NCBI GenBank assembly: GCA_965212005.1 | Contig: OZ243038.1 | Span: forward strand, 744,001-808,000 | Length of the DNA stretch: 64,000 bases | Origin: G965212005 sp965212005 | GTDB taxonomy: Bacteria > Pseudomonadota > Gammaproteobacteria > Porifericomitales > Porifericomitaceae | Direction of reading: 5' to 3' | Shown: one piece after another, positions 20,701 through 28,380 of the stretch | Layout of the letters: each line of letters begins with the position of its first letter | Numbering within the stretch: the first letter of the stretch is position 1 | The notes under the pieces: generated by a model | Told to the model about the DNA's origin: nothing | Database searches by the model: none | The model's input: only the letters and a program-made list of their open reading frames with translations | Program-made: the position numbers and the translations under genes

Positions 20701-23700
20701 CCTGCCCCGGCGGCGCCGTGGTCCACGCATGGCTCAGGGAGGCGGTCTCGCCGGCGTCCGGGTCGGTGCCGCTGCCGGTCACCGTGACAGCCGCGCCGAA
20801 CATTGCCGAAGTCGGGGCCGCCGGTGCGCTGATGGTCGCGGTCGGCCGGTCGTTGGCGCCGTTGACGGTGATGGTCACGCCCGCGGTGGCGGCGGGATTG
20901 GCGGCGGCGGCGACGGTGAAGACGTCTTCAGCAGTGGCGCCTGCCGTCAGTGCGTTGGTGTTGGGGTCGGCGTTGTTCAGGGTGTAGAACCAGTCGCCGT
21001 TGGAGTTAAGGTCGAAAATGCCATAGATGCCGACCACGCTGCTCTGTTCGACGAAGTCTTTGTTGCTGCTTGCGGTGGTGACGGTCAGGGTGCCGATGAT
21101 GGTGAGGGGGGATCTGTCCTCGGTGACCGTGCCGGTGGTGGCGCCGCCGATGACGACCGGCACCGCCGTTACTTCGATGGTGAACTCCAGCGTTACCATG
21201 GCGGGCGGGAGAGCCGCGTCGGTCGCCGTGTAGGTGTAGGGCGTTGCCACCTGCACCGTATCCGGCGTGCCGGACAGTACCCGGCTGCCGTCGTTAAAGC
21301 TCAACCCGGACGGCACGTCCGACAGGCCGTAGCTGTACGGCGCCGTGCCGCCGGTGGCCACCGGCAGGGTGAGGTCGGGGATGTCGGTGTCCATGGTGTA
21401 AGTCTGTGCGAGAATGGTCGCCCCGCCAAAGCTCAGCGCGGCTGGCGGCTGCTCCCGGGTCACGGTGAGGGTATAGGTCTGTGTGCTGCCGTCCTCGGCG
21501 GTCACCTCCACGGTGATGATGTTGGCGCCCGCGATCAGGTCAATCGCGCTGCTGGCCGTGCCGCTGGACACGGGGTCGTCGTTGACGGTGATGGTCGCGC
21601 CGTCATCGTTCGCGGTCGGCGTTACGGCGAGGGTGGCAACGTCGCTGGCCACGTCCGCGGTGTAGACTGTGGTGCCGGGCGCAAAGACCTCGTTGAGCGT
21701 GGTGCCGGACAAGCTCAGGCCGGACAACGTGGCATCGCTGCTCTCAACGACGGCGGTAACCGTCTCCGCGCCGGTGACCAGGTTGCCGGTGCCGGTGTGG
21801 GCCGCGTCCAGCACGGTGACGGTGATGTCAAGGTTGTCGTCAAAGTCGCTGGTGGCACGGTTAAAGGCCAGCATCAGCGTGGCCTGGGTGTCGCTGTCGC
21901 GGTCGGCCGTGACCGTAACCCCGGCATTGGTGGCCTCGGTGTTGAGCGTGATCGAGTTGGCGGGCAGTGAGTCCTCATAGGCGGTGCCGGCCAGCGTTAC
22001 CGTCAGCGTGGCGCCATTCAGGTTGGCCTCGGTCAGCGGCTCCGAACTGGTGGCGCTGATGGTTGCGGTCGCCGCCGCCACCTCGATGGTGAACTCCAGC
22101 GTTTCCATGGCGGGCGGGGAGGCCGAATCCGTGGCCGTGTAGGTGTAGGTCGTTGCCGCTTGCACCGTATCCGGCGTGCCGGACAGTACCCGGGTGCCGC
22201 CGTCAAAGCTCAGGCCGGACGGCAGGTCCGGCAGGGCGTAGCTGTACGGCCCCGCACCGCCGATGGCCGCCGGCAGAGTCAGGTCAGTGATGACTATGTT
22301 CAGATGGTAATTCTGGTCTGCAATGCTCGCCGTACCGAAGCTCAGCGGGGACGCCGTGACGGTGATGCGCAGGACCCGACTGACGAAGAGGCTGCCGGGA
22401 TCTGCGACAATCAGCGTCAGCACGTACTCGCCGGGGATGGCGTCCAGGGGCGGCGTCCATTCAATGCCGACGCCTGCCGGGTTGCTGAAAGTGCTGTCGT
22501 CGACGTCGTTCCCGACGCTGTCCTGCGCACTCCACACCACGATGAGCTCGTCGAGCTCGTTGTCCGGGTCGGAGCGGACGCCGGCGATTGACAGCGTCTG
22601 GCCCGCCTCCACGGTGGTCTCCAGCAGAAAGATGGTCGCGCGGGGCCGGGTGTTGACGCCGGTGATGGTGATGGTGACGTCCTGCGTCACCTCCGGGTCG
22701 GCGGCGGCGGCCACGGTGAATATGTCCATGACAACCTCGTCCGGCATCAACGCGAGGGTGGCGGGGCTGTTGTTCGGGGAATAAACCCACACGCCGTCGC
22801 TATCGATGCTGAAGGTGCCGTAGGTGCCGGTGCGCCCGGAGATCGGCACAAAGTCGGTGCTTTCGGTGCCGGTGACGGTGATGTCCAGGGTGCCGGTGGT
22901 CGTGCCGACTTCGGAGACGTCGCCGTTGCTGGTGCCGCTGATAACAACGGGCGGCGGCGCGGTGCCGGTGGTGGTCACCGACAGCAGCAGCTCCGGGCCG
23001 ATTCCCTCGGCGTTGGCCGCGACCACCCCGTACAGATACTCAGTGCCGGGGAGCAACCCGCTGTCGGTGTAGGTCCGGGCGGATTGATCGGCGAGGTCTA
23101 TCAGTCCTTCCCTTTCAAACGGGAGGCGCGAGCCCGGCGCCGACGGGAACCCGCGCCGCACGGAGTAGCTCTGCAACCCGAGGGTGCCGGTGGCGGGCGC
23201 ATCCCAGCTCAGGGTGACGCCGGTGTCGGTGATTCCGCTGGCCGCCAAGTTGCGGATTACAGCCGGCAGCCCCAGGGACGGCGGATCGCCCTCAGGTCGC
23301 ATCGCGCTCACCCACGGCGATACCCTGCCGTCGGAGAAGATCGCCCGCACCCGGAAGTGGGAGTGCGTCGAGCTGTTGAACACCGCTTCCTGCCGCCCCG
23401 CGGGTGGCGTCGGGTTATGCGTCTCGGTGACCAGCGTTGCGCAATCGGCGAGACTCGCCATGCGGCAGCCCTGCACTGCATAACCGGTGACCGGGTTGGT
23501 GCCGGAAACCGTGGCGGGCGGCAACCAACTCACGAACGTCAAGAGCCTGCTCCCTCGCCGGCGCACCGCGACCTGGAGGTCGCGCACTTCGCTCCCGGGG
23601 ATGACGGTGGGCTCAACCATGCCCACCAGCGTGATGGTGATCGTGGCCGGGAGCGTTACACCGTCCAGGGTGCCTTCGACGGTGTACGCCTCGGTGGTGC

Positions 23701-26203
23701 TGCCCGCAGCCAGCGCATCCCAGGCCGGCCGGTTGTAGTCGGGCGTGAACCGCCAGTCACCATTGGTGAAGATGACGAACGTGCCGTAGTCGGTGGTGCC
23801 GGTACTGGAAGCGGCCAGCTCGAAAGTAACGTCGCCCAGCGTGGCACCGGGAACGGAGCCGGCGTCCTGTGAATGACCCCGCAGCGTGCCGGAGACGGCG
23901 CCGCCCGGCTCGGTGAGCGTGGCGCTGGTGGTGCCGCGGATGGTGGTCAGCACCATGGGCATTACTTCAATGCTGAACGTCAGGGTGGCGGTGTCACCGT
24001 TGGCGTCGGTGACGGTGTAGGTGTAGTCGGTCGGGTCTTGCGCCACGGTCGGCGTGCCCTGTATGCGAGGATTGCTCGGGTTGCTAATAAAGCGCAGCCC
24101 GGTTGGGCCGTCACGCAGCAGGTTGCCGCTGCTGTCCACAAGGGTGTAGCTCAAGGCACCGTTGCCGCCGGTGGCTTGCGGCGTGGGGACGAAGACGTCG
24201 AAGCCGGCGATGTACTGCTGGTCGGGAATGGTTACGCCCTCGGCAAAGGCCGGGGCGGTGTCCGCCATGACGATGATGTCAAACCGGAGAAAGGTGGTCT
24301 CGCTGCCGCTGTCGGTCACCCGGTAGGTCACGGTGTACGAATTGGGGGTGGTCGGCGTGCCGGAGATAACGCGGGTGTTGACGTTGAAACGCAGCCCCCC
24401 ACCGGAGGCGCCGGCGAACAAACTATCGTTCGCCGACGCTCGGTAGGTGTAGTCCCCGTCGCCACCGGTGGCCTGCGGCAGGATCAGGTTGGTGATCACC
24501 ACGCCTACGATGTATTGCTGGTCGTCAAGGTCACCCACGGTGAAAGCCAGTGGCTCGTTCGCGCCCGTGAGCGCGAGGCTGATGGCCTGCTCGACCGTTA
24601 CTCCGTTGAAGGTTGCCGCGATGGTGAACATATCGCTTGCCATGTCGCCGTCATCCAGCGCGACCCAGGCCGCCAGGGCGTAGTCGGGGGTGTAGGTCCA
24701 GACGCCGGCGGCGGTGATGGCGAAACTTCCGTAGCCGCTCGCGAGGGAACCGGACACACTGAACTGGACGCCGGGAATGGCCGTGCCATCCGCTTCCGTG
24801 CCCTGTACCGTGCCGCCCACGGAGGGCTCCACGTCCTCGGTGACCGTGCCGGCGAGTTCGCCGGCAATGGCACTCAGCACCGGCGGCGACGTTACTTCAA
24901 TAGTGAACGCCAGGGTGGCGCTGTCGGGGTCGGTCACGTCACTGTCGGTGACGGTGTAAGTGTAGCCGGTGGCGGCCTGCGGTGTGGTCGGGATGCCGGA
25001 GAGTTCGCGGCTGTCGGCGTCAAACGTCAGTCCGGCGGGCAGGGTGCCGCCGACTGTCGCCCCCAGCGTGTAGCTCAGCGCACCGTTGCCGCCGCCGGCT
25101 TGCGGCAGGGTCAGGGTGGTGATGGCGAAGCCGGCGACGTACTCCTGGCCGGGAATGGTTACGCCATCGGCAAAGGCCGGGGCGGTGTCCCCCGTGACGG
25201 TGATGCCAAACCGGAGAAAGGTGGTCGCGCCGCCGCCGTCGGTCACCCGGTAGGTCACGGTATACGAATTGGGAGTGGTCGGCGTGCCGGAGATAACGCG
25301 GGTGTTGCCGTTGAAACGCAGCCCCCCACCGGAGGCGCCGGCAAACAAACTATCGTTCGCCGTCGCTCGGTAGGTGTAGTCCCCGTCGCCGCCGGTGGCC
25401 GGCGGCAGGGTCAGGCTGGTAATCGTCACGCCTTCGGCGTATTGCTGGTCGTCAAGGTCACCCACGGTGAAAGCCAGTGGCTCGTTCGCGCCCGTGAGCG
25501 CGAGGGTGATGACCTGCTCGAACATTACTCCGCTGAAGGCTCCCGCGATGGTGAACATATCGCTTGCCGCGTCGCCGTCATCCAGCGCGTCCCAGGCCGC
25601 CAGGGCGTAGTCGGGGGTGTAGGTCCAGACGCCGGTCGGGGTGATGGCGAAACTTCCGTAGCCGCTCGTGGAAGAACCGGGCACACTGAACCGGACGCCG
25701 GGAATGGCCGTGCCATCCGCTTCCGTGCCCTGTACCATGCCGGTCGCCGACGCGGCCCCGTCCTCTGTGACCGCGCCACCGAATGTGCCGGTGAGCTCGG
25801 TGAGCTCGGGTGCGATGAGAGTGATGGACAATGCAGGGGAACCAGGGAAGGGTCCGCAGTCACCCAATCCTATACCGGTGAACTCGGCTGGTATCGTATC
25901 CGGCGCGGTCCACGTGGTAGTGGCGTCCCTGTTATCGCCAAAAGTGCCCACGTCCGTCCCGAAGGGAAACGAACACCACCTGAGGACACGAAATGATGCT
26001 CTAAAGAAGGAGGCATCGAGGTTGATCGTCTCCCCCAAATCCACGTCCAAGCTGGGGGGCACGGTGGCACCGCTATTGAACACAGCGGACTGCTGCGCCG
26101 ATGCGGGCGTGGCCGCCGACAAGCCGAGGGCAAGGGCGAGCAGGACGAGGGCGGCAAGGGCATGTTTGCTCTTTTTCCCCCGGCGGCCGAAGGGGCCGTC
26201 CAT
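8771..26203 (-). CDS. Gene B: giant modular autotransporter (5810 aa)
   Basis: A Sec signal peptide (residues 1-36, ...ATPASA|QQ) decides the ATG at 26203; in-frame ATGs at 26260 and 26437 have no such peptide behind them. The passenger includes repeated putative Ig (He_PIG) domains with SGLSFDxGTRVLSGTP motifs, fibronectin III, VCBS, PKD, cadherin (VAENTAA...), cadherin-like beta-sandwich, Calx-beta (near residue 3100) and one PPC-like domain (DVPGDG...). Residues about 1775-2610 are four 209-residue repeats. A linker (EAMEMTLGAFGRSF) at about 5395 precedes the autotransporter beta-barrel (about 5470-5810), which ends SVRY-stop, a terminal aromatic as needed for outer-membrane assembly. Likely a type V secreted adhesin or surface filament. 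No stop or frameshift in 17.4 kb argues for maintained function. Confidence 0.9.
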   Translation of the reverse strand: MDGPFGRRGKKSKHALAALVLLALALGLSAATPASAQQSAVFNSGATVPPSLDVDLGETINLDASFFRASFRVLRWCSFPFGTDVGTFGDNRDATTTWTAPDTIPAEFTGIGLGDCGPFPGSPALSITLIAPELTELTGTFGGAVTEDGAASATGMVQGTEADGTAIPGVRFSVPGSSTSGYGSFAITPTGVWTYTPDYALAAWDALDDGDAASDMFTIAGAFSGVMFEQVITLALTGANEPLAFTVGDLDDQQYAEGVTITSLTLPPATGGDGDYTYRATANDSLFAGASGGGLRFNGNTRVISGTPTTPNSYTVTYRVTDGGGATTFLRFGITVTGDTAPAFADGVTIPGQEYVAGFAITTLTLPQAGGGNGALSYTLGATVGGTLPAGLTFDADSRELSGIPTTPQAATGYTYTVTDSDVTDPDSATLAFTIEVTSPPVLSAIAGELAGTVTEDVEPSVGGTVQGTEADGTAIPGVQFSVSGSLASGYGSFAITAAGVWTYTPDYALAAWVALDDGDMASDMFTIAATFNGVTVEQAISLALTGANEPLAFTVGDLDDQQYIVGVVITNLILPQATGGDGDYTYRASANDSLFAGASGGGLRFNVNTRVISGTPTTPNSYTVTYRVTDSGSETTFLRFDIIVMADTAPAFAEGVTIPDQQYIAGFDVFVPTPQATGGNGALSYTLVDSSGNLLRDGPTGLRFISNPSNPRIQGTPTVAQDPTDYTYTVTDANGDTATLTFSIEVMPMVLTTIRGTTSATLTEPGGAVSGTLRGHSQDAGSVPGATLGDVTFELAASSTGTTDYGTFVIFTNGDWRFTPDYNRPAWDALAAGSTTEAYTVEGTLDGVTLPATITITLVGMVEPTVIPGSEVRDLQVAVRRRGSRLLTFVSWLPPATVSGTNPVTGYAVQGCRMASLADCATLVTETHNPTPPAGRQEAVFNSSTHSHFRVRAIFSDGRVSPWVSAMRPEGDPPSLGLPAVIRNLAASGITDTGVTLSWDAPATGTLGLQSYSVRRGFPSAPGSRLPFEREGLIDLADQSARTYTDSGLLPGTEYLYGVVAANAEGIGPELLLSVTTTGTAPPPVVISGTSNGDVSEVGTTTGTLDITVTGTESTDFVPISGRTGTYGTFSIDSDGVWVYSPNNSPATLALMPDEVVMDIFTVAAAADPEVTQDVTITITGVNTRPRATIFLLETTVEAGQTLSIAGVRSDPDNELDELIVVWSAQDSVGNDVDDSTFSNPAGVGIEWTPPLDAIPGEYVLTLIVADPGSLFVSRVLRITVTASPLSFGTASIADQNYHLNIVITDLTLPAAIGGAGPYSYALPDLPSGLSFDGGTRVLSGTPDTVQAATTYTYTATDSASPPAMETLEFTIEVAAATATISATSSEPLTEANLNGATLTVTLAGTAYEDSLPANSITLNTEATNAGVTVTADRDSDTQATLMLAFNRATSDFDDNLDITVTVLDAAHTGTGNLVTGAETVTAVVESSDATLSGLSLSGTTLNEVFAPGTTVYTADVASDVATLAVTPTANDDGATITVNDDPVSSGTASSAIDLIAGANIITVEVTAEDGSTQTYTLTVTREQPPAALSFGGATILAQTYTMDTDIPDLTLPVATGGTAPYSYGLSDVPSGLSFNDGSRVLSGTPDTVQVATPYTYTATDAALPPAMVTLEFTIEVTAVPVVIGGATTGTVTEDRSPLTIIGTLTVTTASSNKDFVEQSSVVGIYGIFDLNSNGDWFYTLNNADPNTNALTAGATAEDVFTVAAAANPAATAGVTITVNGANDRPTATISAPAAPTSAMFGAAVTVTGSGTDPDAGETASLSHAWTTAPPGQGSFAAPNAASTTWTAGAPAIDDVVTLTLTVTDTSSAANASHSATVAVTVTAAPVTISGPDTGAVTEDDPATATNTLAIANPNPGGVTTFVEQTGTDGSYGLFEISSVGVWTYTLGGNTPNEQAVNALAAGATPTDVFTVVASADRGVTQVVTITVNGANDRPTATISAPAAPTSAMFGTAVTVTGSGTDPDAGETASLSHAWTTAPPGQGSFAAPNAASTTWTAGAPAIDDVVTLTLTVTDTSSAANASHSATVAVTVTAAPVTISGPDTGAVTEDDPATATNTLAIANPNPGGVTTFVAQTGTDGSYGLFSITSAGVWTYTLGGNVPNQQAVNALPAGATPTDVFTVVASADSSVTQVVTITVNGANDQPTATISAPAAPTSAIFGAAVTVTGSGTDPDAGETASLSHAWTTAPPGQGSFAAPNAASTTWTAGAPAIDDVVTLTLTVTDTSSAANASHSATVAVTVTAAPITISGPDTGAVTEDDPATATNTLAIANPNPGGVTTFVEQTGTDGSYGLFSITSAGVWTYTLGGNVPNQQAVNALAAGATPTDVFTVVASADSSVTQVVTITVNGANDQPTATISAPAAPTSAIFGAAVTVTGSGTDPDAGETASLSHAWTTAPPGQGSFAAPNAASTTWTAGAPAIDDVVTLTLTVTDTSSAANASHSATVAVTVTAAPITISGPDTGAVTEDDPATATNTLAIANPNPGGVTTFVEQTGTDGSYGLFSITSAGVWTYTLGGNVPNEQAVNALAAGATPTDTFTVVASADGSVTQDVSITVNGANDAPTATITAPTAGNVEFGVAIPATGTGTDPDTTDVLSYAWTTNPVNRGTFANANAASTMWTAPASDTTAVTLMLTVTDDATPPLSDTAAVTVNPVAPPPDLSITAAPMVDTNTETLAYTVTNAGTQAAVADVAVNVVRATSNTALNPTDLNAALAATTCTPASGAAPDPCRAVIDGELSALVPANDGANDGSLPQTIASFTTPADGVNYYYLVCVTVDADTDCSPYSTAVNVAAPLHFSTDFVADQVWRVNEPVEEQPFMANSLSGGSGGGYTYALSPIPPGVTFDSMTRRLSGTPTGIRGPRLTTLTGMDSDGTEVELMFMVSIVENRVRVTVTANGMSGTAFTFPEDVGTIRLAVTAELLPAGSTRRGTVSPVMIMAADGFGLSAPALQPDDYLRETPVAGNPALEIPEGVMSRTWMYDLEIVADSVVEFDEMLLFNVSVGGLRESQSIWVITITDPRTASIELTLSPSIIYEDSGSTFGGVTPVVATVRSLTTLARAVDISLSAAGGTAEDTEFSVARTDSRPLDEFGELDQRVLSITRELTITPVMDTVSEGDETVILTASGTGDDAGITAMATLTIRDGMQPDSAPVLSGGINDQRYSTVAAIEPVTLPIATGGNGPLRYSIAPELPAGLSFDDATRVLSGTATSAGTDTFTYTAHDTDSNTADSDAAALSFMIQVIAPLTFGSDPVLPSALTFLVDEAVNITLPDATGTGTGAITYAITETLPNGLSFTAASRVLSGTPTLVQPTTTYTYTATDTSPTTVELTFSITINVADVPGDGSTTTRLMVPGTLDSDIESVTDEDGFLVALVLGGTYQIDAMRTSGNLDTGIALFPPGQASFGSNCAGPPGSGPLAENDDFAGGNDSRITYTATQTADHLLCVQGSTITQGNYRLTAAITAAPPPMPTAAIASPASLTEATLEGATVTVMLANTEYVGTLAANLFSVTLSGGAAGVSVSAATRTSEVLATLTLAYGGTGIDADTTLGITVLTAAHSGAGDLGTATIPVTATPPSLTGATFSVAENTAAATTVGTPLVPDNFPTGTQAWAIVSGNTGGDFAIDAVTGQLAVAAGDSINFEDTASYTLVVSLTVGAATEQATVTLTVDDVEEPPSAPAAPTVAAATESLIVSWTAPANSGPAITGYDVRYRVGSTGAYTDAADPGTATSLTITGLTAATLYEVQVRAVNAEGMSAYSAPGTGTPLAVGAPTAAISATDPVSLTEANLDGAMLTVTLSNATYTGTLTASQFTLTGAPGAATISVASVMAVAGSDTQAVLELAYTGADLDSDLNLGVVVAAAAHTGTNPLTTAPVTVADNAAPEIINPGRQSYVQNAPITALTITVNDADGDADGNPPTVTLTNLPNGLMFDGTNQVTGTPTALGDTVVTITADDGVNDIVTATFTITVTPSTGALSFGGETIDAQTYTVNTAIADLTLPVAGGGTAPYSYALSDMPSGLSFDDGTRVLSGTPDAAQAATTYTYTATDSAISPAAVTLDLVITVNAPPAFEAQVENQVYTLNLAITDLTLPAATGGTGTLSYSLARAGGGPFPGLAFDTDTRIWSGAPTEQTIETMLYTVTDAFGSTDTQTFLITVNAPFGLDGTIADQTYTVGVPVSLTLPMVTDGAVPPVAYSLIQGVGALREFPPGLTFTANTRVLAGEPTMPHQRLYIYGAQDSVGAVATQTFIITVLTPSLPDTMFTVVESVAAGTAVGAPLVPANFPPGTQAWVIVSGNTGDDFAIDEVTGQLSVAADDSINFEDTASYTLMVSLMVGAATAQATVTVTVTDVEEPPLAPAAPTVTAAAESLNVNWTAPDNNGPAITGYDVEYRLSSLAPSGAYTDAGHSGTTPDITITGLTASVEYQVRVRATNAEGDGPYSALGSGTPLPAGAPTAAITTTDPLSLTEANLDGAMLTVTLTNATYTGTLMTSQFRLTVFSDVVMRPVLAFTRGILVESVMAVPSSNTQAVLELSYTGADLDSDLDLSVVVVDTAHTGTNRLGTAPVTVADNVAPEIINPGRQSYVQNAPITALTITVNDADGDGAGTSPTVTLTNLPNGLLFDGTDQVTGTPTELGDTVVTITADDGVNDRVTETFTITVTSSGGALSFSVATIAAQTYTMDTVITDLTLPVATGGTGTLSYTLSDVPSGLSFSATTRVLSGTPDAAQALTTYTYTATDAAPATVMLEFTIEVVPALSFSVATIAAQTYTMDTVITDLTLPVATGGTGTLSYTLSDVPSGLSFSATTRVLSGTPDAAQATTTYTYTATDAATPPAAVTLNLVITVVAPATPTISGALTGTLVEDAPTPTATGMLTITNPGSGSTEFTPQTDILGTYGDFSIVAGGGWSYTLNNGATATDALAAGATVTDTFDVSAVNAAIAPVTVTISITGANDAPTATASATPLSVASGGTVALTGGGVDPDTGAALVFQWSAAGNVGTFTNADMANAGWDAPRLDSTASIVITLTVSDGTASASATVDIEVMGNRPSVIGGGLTGTASVSVQTATGTLTSTDPDGPDNMFRAESLTGTYGTLVIMADGTWSYTLGTANPATIALAAAQMVDDVLTISAADGTTATLTITVTGANDAPVAAAGGDQRQGQGATVTLDGTASSDPDSGASLSYAWAQSSGTPVVTLSGQATATATFTAPELSPGTDSLELGFTLTVTDGTATVTDTVSITITNEPSVIGGDLSGRVSENAPTAMGTLTSSDPDGPDNMFMAADDLAGTYGTLDITETGAWSYTLDLTDDDTVELLAAGQTGEDAIMISAADGTAATITIRVGQREEARREAMEMTLGAFGRSFASGAVDVLGERFSSGAGGSQLTFGGRTLSLESLTNDQAAAGAEPDNQPVPASAGGQQTSVGALFAGSAFQLSLNEGDAAGVGATTLWARGAVGNYEGEPEDGFQLDGDIVSGYLGLDYRASRRMLVGVAVSHSRGDADFSSADIADGEVETELTSILPYVQWKPHAGLSLWGLVGYGLGESEITDSGESTKTDVEMQTAALGARGRLWSGGRADVALKVSALTVEIESDSEQNLSSVTTRAHRLRMALEGNRHGVASARGGRFGQRFELGLRWDLGDVETGAGADLGAGVEYANPRSGTRLRLDGHYLLVHEETDFEAWEVSAEVGIAPSLWGRGVRFALQPGWDSAGARQRMVMDFTDVLGPAWRGDGLKLELYGEHAEDHEFGLEGSVRY
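18370..20880. repeat. Four tandem 627-bp repeats inside gene B
   Basis: Units of exactly 627 bp (209 codons) encode a PKD-like domain (ATISAPAAPTSA... to SHAWTTAPPGQG) plus a VCBS domain (ISGPDTGAVTEDDPATATN). They are nearly identical at DNA level, including third positions, which indicates recent duplication or ongoing homogenisation. Confidence 0.95.
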
Positions 26204-26485
26204 GACGGAACCCCCGTTGCCCCCGCGCGGGGGCGCGAGGACGCCGCTGTCAGCGTACATTTTTCCAGGGAAGGGCAGGATTGCCCCGAGGGGGGCACAG
26301 GCGGCTACTATCCGGCGAAAGCGGGAGACGGCGGGAGCGCGGCCAGCCATCCATCCGGACAGCGGGGCAAACGCCGGCACCCGGCCGGCCTTTGCGGACA
26401 GTTGGGATCTAACAGCCAAGAATATTTTCCACGGCATTTAGCATGATTATTACTCCCGATAGTACCCCGTAACAGCCCCACCGCA

Positions 26486-26514
26486 TTTATAGCAGATACG
26501 GTTACCGCTGCCAA
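26486..26514 (-). promoter_or_regulatory. Predicted sigma70 promoter of gene B (module copy 4)
   Basis: Minus strand TTGGCA (26509..26514), 17 bp, TATAAA (26486..26491). The leader to the ATG at 26203 is about 280 nt and shares the gccaagaatattttcca and ccggcctttgcg blocks with gene C's leader. Confidence 0.68.
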
Positions 26515-26840
26515 GTTTTATATACGGCTCCCATGGCCCATGGGGGCGTTGGTGTAGCCCCCGGGGCGGCGCGTTTTGCGGGCCCGGCGCAGGGTTTTGG
26601 GGCGTCCGCACGGGGTGAGACGGTCAAAAGCGCAGCGCGTTGAGCCGGTGCCGGGCCTGGTCGTTCATCTCCCCGCGCTGCCCGGTCCGGGCGACTGGTA
26701 AAACCCGCTTGTCCGGTAGCCGATATGGTGGGTTTGCATGGCTTCTTCTCTTTGGTTGAGGCGTGCCATTATGTTTCTGAACTTATGCAGCGCTATTAAT
26801 GGCCCGGGCAAGCAGCGGTAAAATACGGATGCGGCCCTGG
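26515..26840. other. Intergenic region downstream of dapB
   Basis: No gene is supported. Bases 26535..26600 resemble the G-rich array unit (tgtagcccccggggcggcg). On the minus strand 26738 reads a short frame MQTHHIGYRTSGFYQ then stop, which may be a gene remnant. carA, which commonly follows dapB in gammaproteobacteria, is absent, and no clear terminator is seen. Confidence 0.5.
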
Positions 26841-27668
26841 CTAGCCGGGAACTGATAACGGCTCGCGCAAGCCGAGCACGTCCCGCATGTCAAATAAGCC
26901 GGTTTCATGCCGCATTATCCACTGCGCGGCACGCACGGCACCCCTGGCAAAAGTCATACGACTGGAAACCTTATGGGTAATCTCAAGCCGTTCGCCAACA
27001 TCAGCAAACATGGCGGTATGCTCGCCAATAATACCGCCGGCGCGAATGGTTTCAAAACCGATCTCTCCCCGCTCCCGGGCGCCTGTTCTGCCCTCTCGCC
27101 CATAAACCGCGCATGTTTTCAGATCACGGCCCAGCGCGTCGGCGATAACCTCACCCATAACCAGTGCCGTGCCTGACGGGGCATCAACCTTGTCGCGGTG
27201 ATGCGCCTCAATTATTTCTATATCGACCTCGTCGCCCAGAACCCGGGCCGCGGTATCGAGCAGCTTGAAACAAAGATTCACACCGGCACTCATGTTCGGT
27301 GCCATCATAATCGCGGTCACATCCGCGGCGGATTGAATTTCACCGCGTTGCCGCTCGGTGAAACCGGTGGTACCGATGACCAGCCGCTTATTATGCCAGC
27401 GGCACAGCTCAAGCATCTGCATACTCGCTTCAGGCACGCTAAAATCAATCAGGACGTCAAAATCATCAATGGCCTGATCAAGATCGTCAATGATTTTGAC
27501 GCCGTTCTTCTCCAGCCCGGCCAACTCGCCGGAATCGGCATTGATAAATGCATTGCCCCGCCGCTCCAGTGCGACGGATAACTCGATTTTATCGGCTTCA
27601 TCGCATGCGACGATCAGGTTTCGCCCCATACGGCCGGCGGCACCCACCACTGCGGCTCTGGTCGTCAT
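26841..27668 (-). CDS. dapB: 4-hydroxy-tetrahydrodipicolinate reductase
   Basis: 275 residues, full length. It reduces the DapA product with NAD(P)H in the cytoplasmic diaminopimelate/lysine pathway. Visible features are the nucleotide-binding GAAGRMG (9-15), IGTTGF (98-103), and the catalytic and substrate motif EAHHRDKVDAPSGTA (154-168), with H156 and K160 aligning with E. coli H159 and K163; the C-terminal RMTFARGAVRAA and SGLFDMRDVLxL-like ending are also conserved. It starts 28 bp downstream of dnaJ on the same strand, the usual gammaproteobacterial order. It appears intact despite broken neighbours, as expected for a cell-wall precursor gene. Confidence 0.98.
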   Translation of the reverse strand: MTTRAAVVGAAGRMGRNLIVACDEADKIELSVALERRGNAFINADSGELAGLEKNGVKIIDDLDQAIDDFDVLIDFSVPEASMQMLELCRWHNKRLVIGTTGFTERQRGEIQSAADVTAIMMAPNMSAGVNLCFKLLDTAARVLGDEVDIEIIEAHHRDKVDAPSGTALVMGEVIADALGRDLKTCAVYGREGRTGARERGEIGFETIRAGGIIGEHTAMFADVGERLEITHKVSSRMTFARGAVRAAQWIMRHETGLFDMRDVLGLREPLSVPG

Positions 27669-27696
27669 GGATAATCCTTATTGCCCGTTAATTGTT

Positions 27697-28380
27697 TCAG
27701 GCTTTAAGACTTTCAAAAAAGTCCTTTACCCCATCCAGCCATGAATGTGCCTGAGGGCTATGGCCTTTACCACCATCGCGCACACTTTGCGCAAACTCGC
27801 GCAACAGATTTTTTTGCCCGGGCGTCCGCTTAACCGGCGTTTCCACAACCACTTCGCAATACAGATCGCCAACCGGCCCGCCGCGCACCGGCTTGACGCC
27901 TTTTCCGCGCAACCTGAATCTCTTGCCACTCTGGGTTTCCTCGGGAATTTTCAATGAAACCTTTCCGGCAAGCGTTGGTACTTCCAGTTCGCCGCCCAGC
28001 GCCGCACTGGGAAAGCTAATAGGCACTCTGCAAAACAGATTATTGTCCTCACGAGTGAAAATAGCGTGCTTTTTAACCGATATTTCAACATACAAATCAC
28101 CCGGCGGGCCGCCCTGCTCACCGGCTTCACCTTCGCCCGACAAACGAATGCGATCGCCGGTATCGACACCGGCCGGCACCTTGACTGAGAGCGTTTTGGT
28201 CTGACTCACTTTACCGCTGCCCCGGCAGGAACCACAGGGATCAGTAGTAACCTTGCCCTGCCCATGACAGGCCGGGCAGGTTTGCTGTACTGAAAAAAAT
28301 CCCTGCTGCATCCGAACCTGGCCATGTCCGTGACAGGTACCACAGGTCTTGGGGCTAGTGCCTTTTTTGGTGCCGCTACC
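27697..28380 (-). pseudogene. dnaJ: DnaJ chaperone, 3' part only (5' end lost)
   Basis: 227 residues align with E. coli DnaJ from about residue 155 to the end: Zn motifs 2-4 (CGTCHGHG, CPACHGQG, CGSCRGSG), VPAGVDTGDRIRL, and the C-terminal substrate domain to the stop. The J domain, the G/F region and Zn motif 1 are absent; homology stops sharply at 28380, where the tandem repeat array begins. The frame stays open into the array up to 28644, giving a meaningless N-terminus. Without the HPD-containing J domain it cannot stimulate DnaK. Either a functional dnaJ exists elsewhere, or the junction is an assembly artefact. Confidence 0.92.

Noticed and set aside
17966..21970. A 1334-codon plus-strand open frame antisense to gene B (and an 850-codon one at 37417..39969 antisense to gene C)
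   Set aside because: Low-complexity arginine/glycine-rich translation without domains, lying entirely over a coherent minus-strand coding sequence; long antisense frames are expected from G+C-rich repetitive genes.
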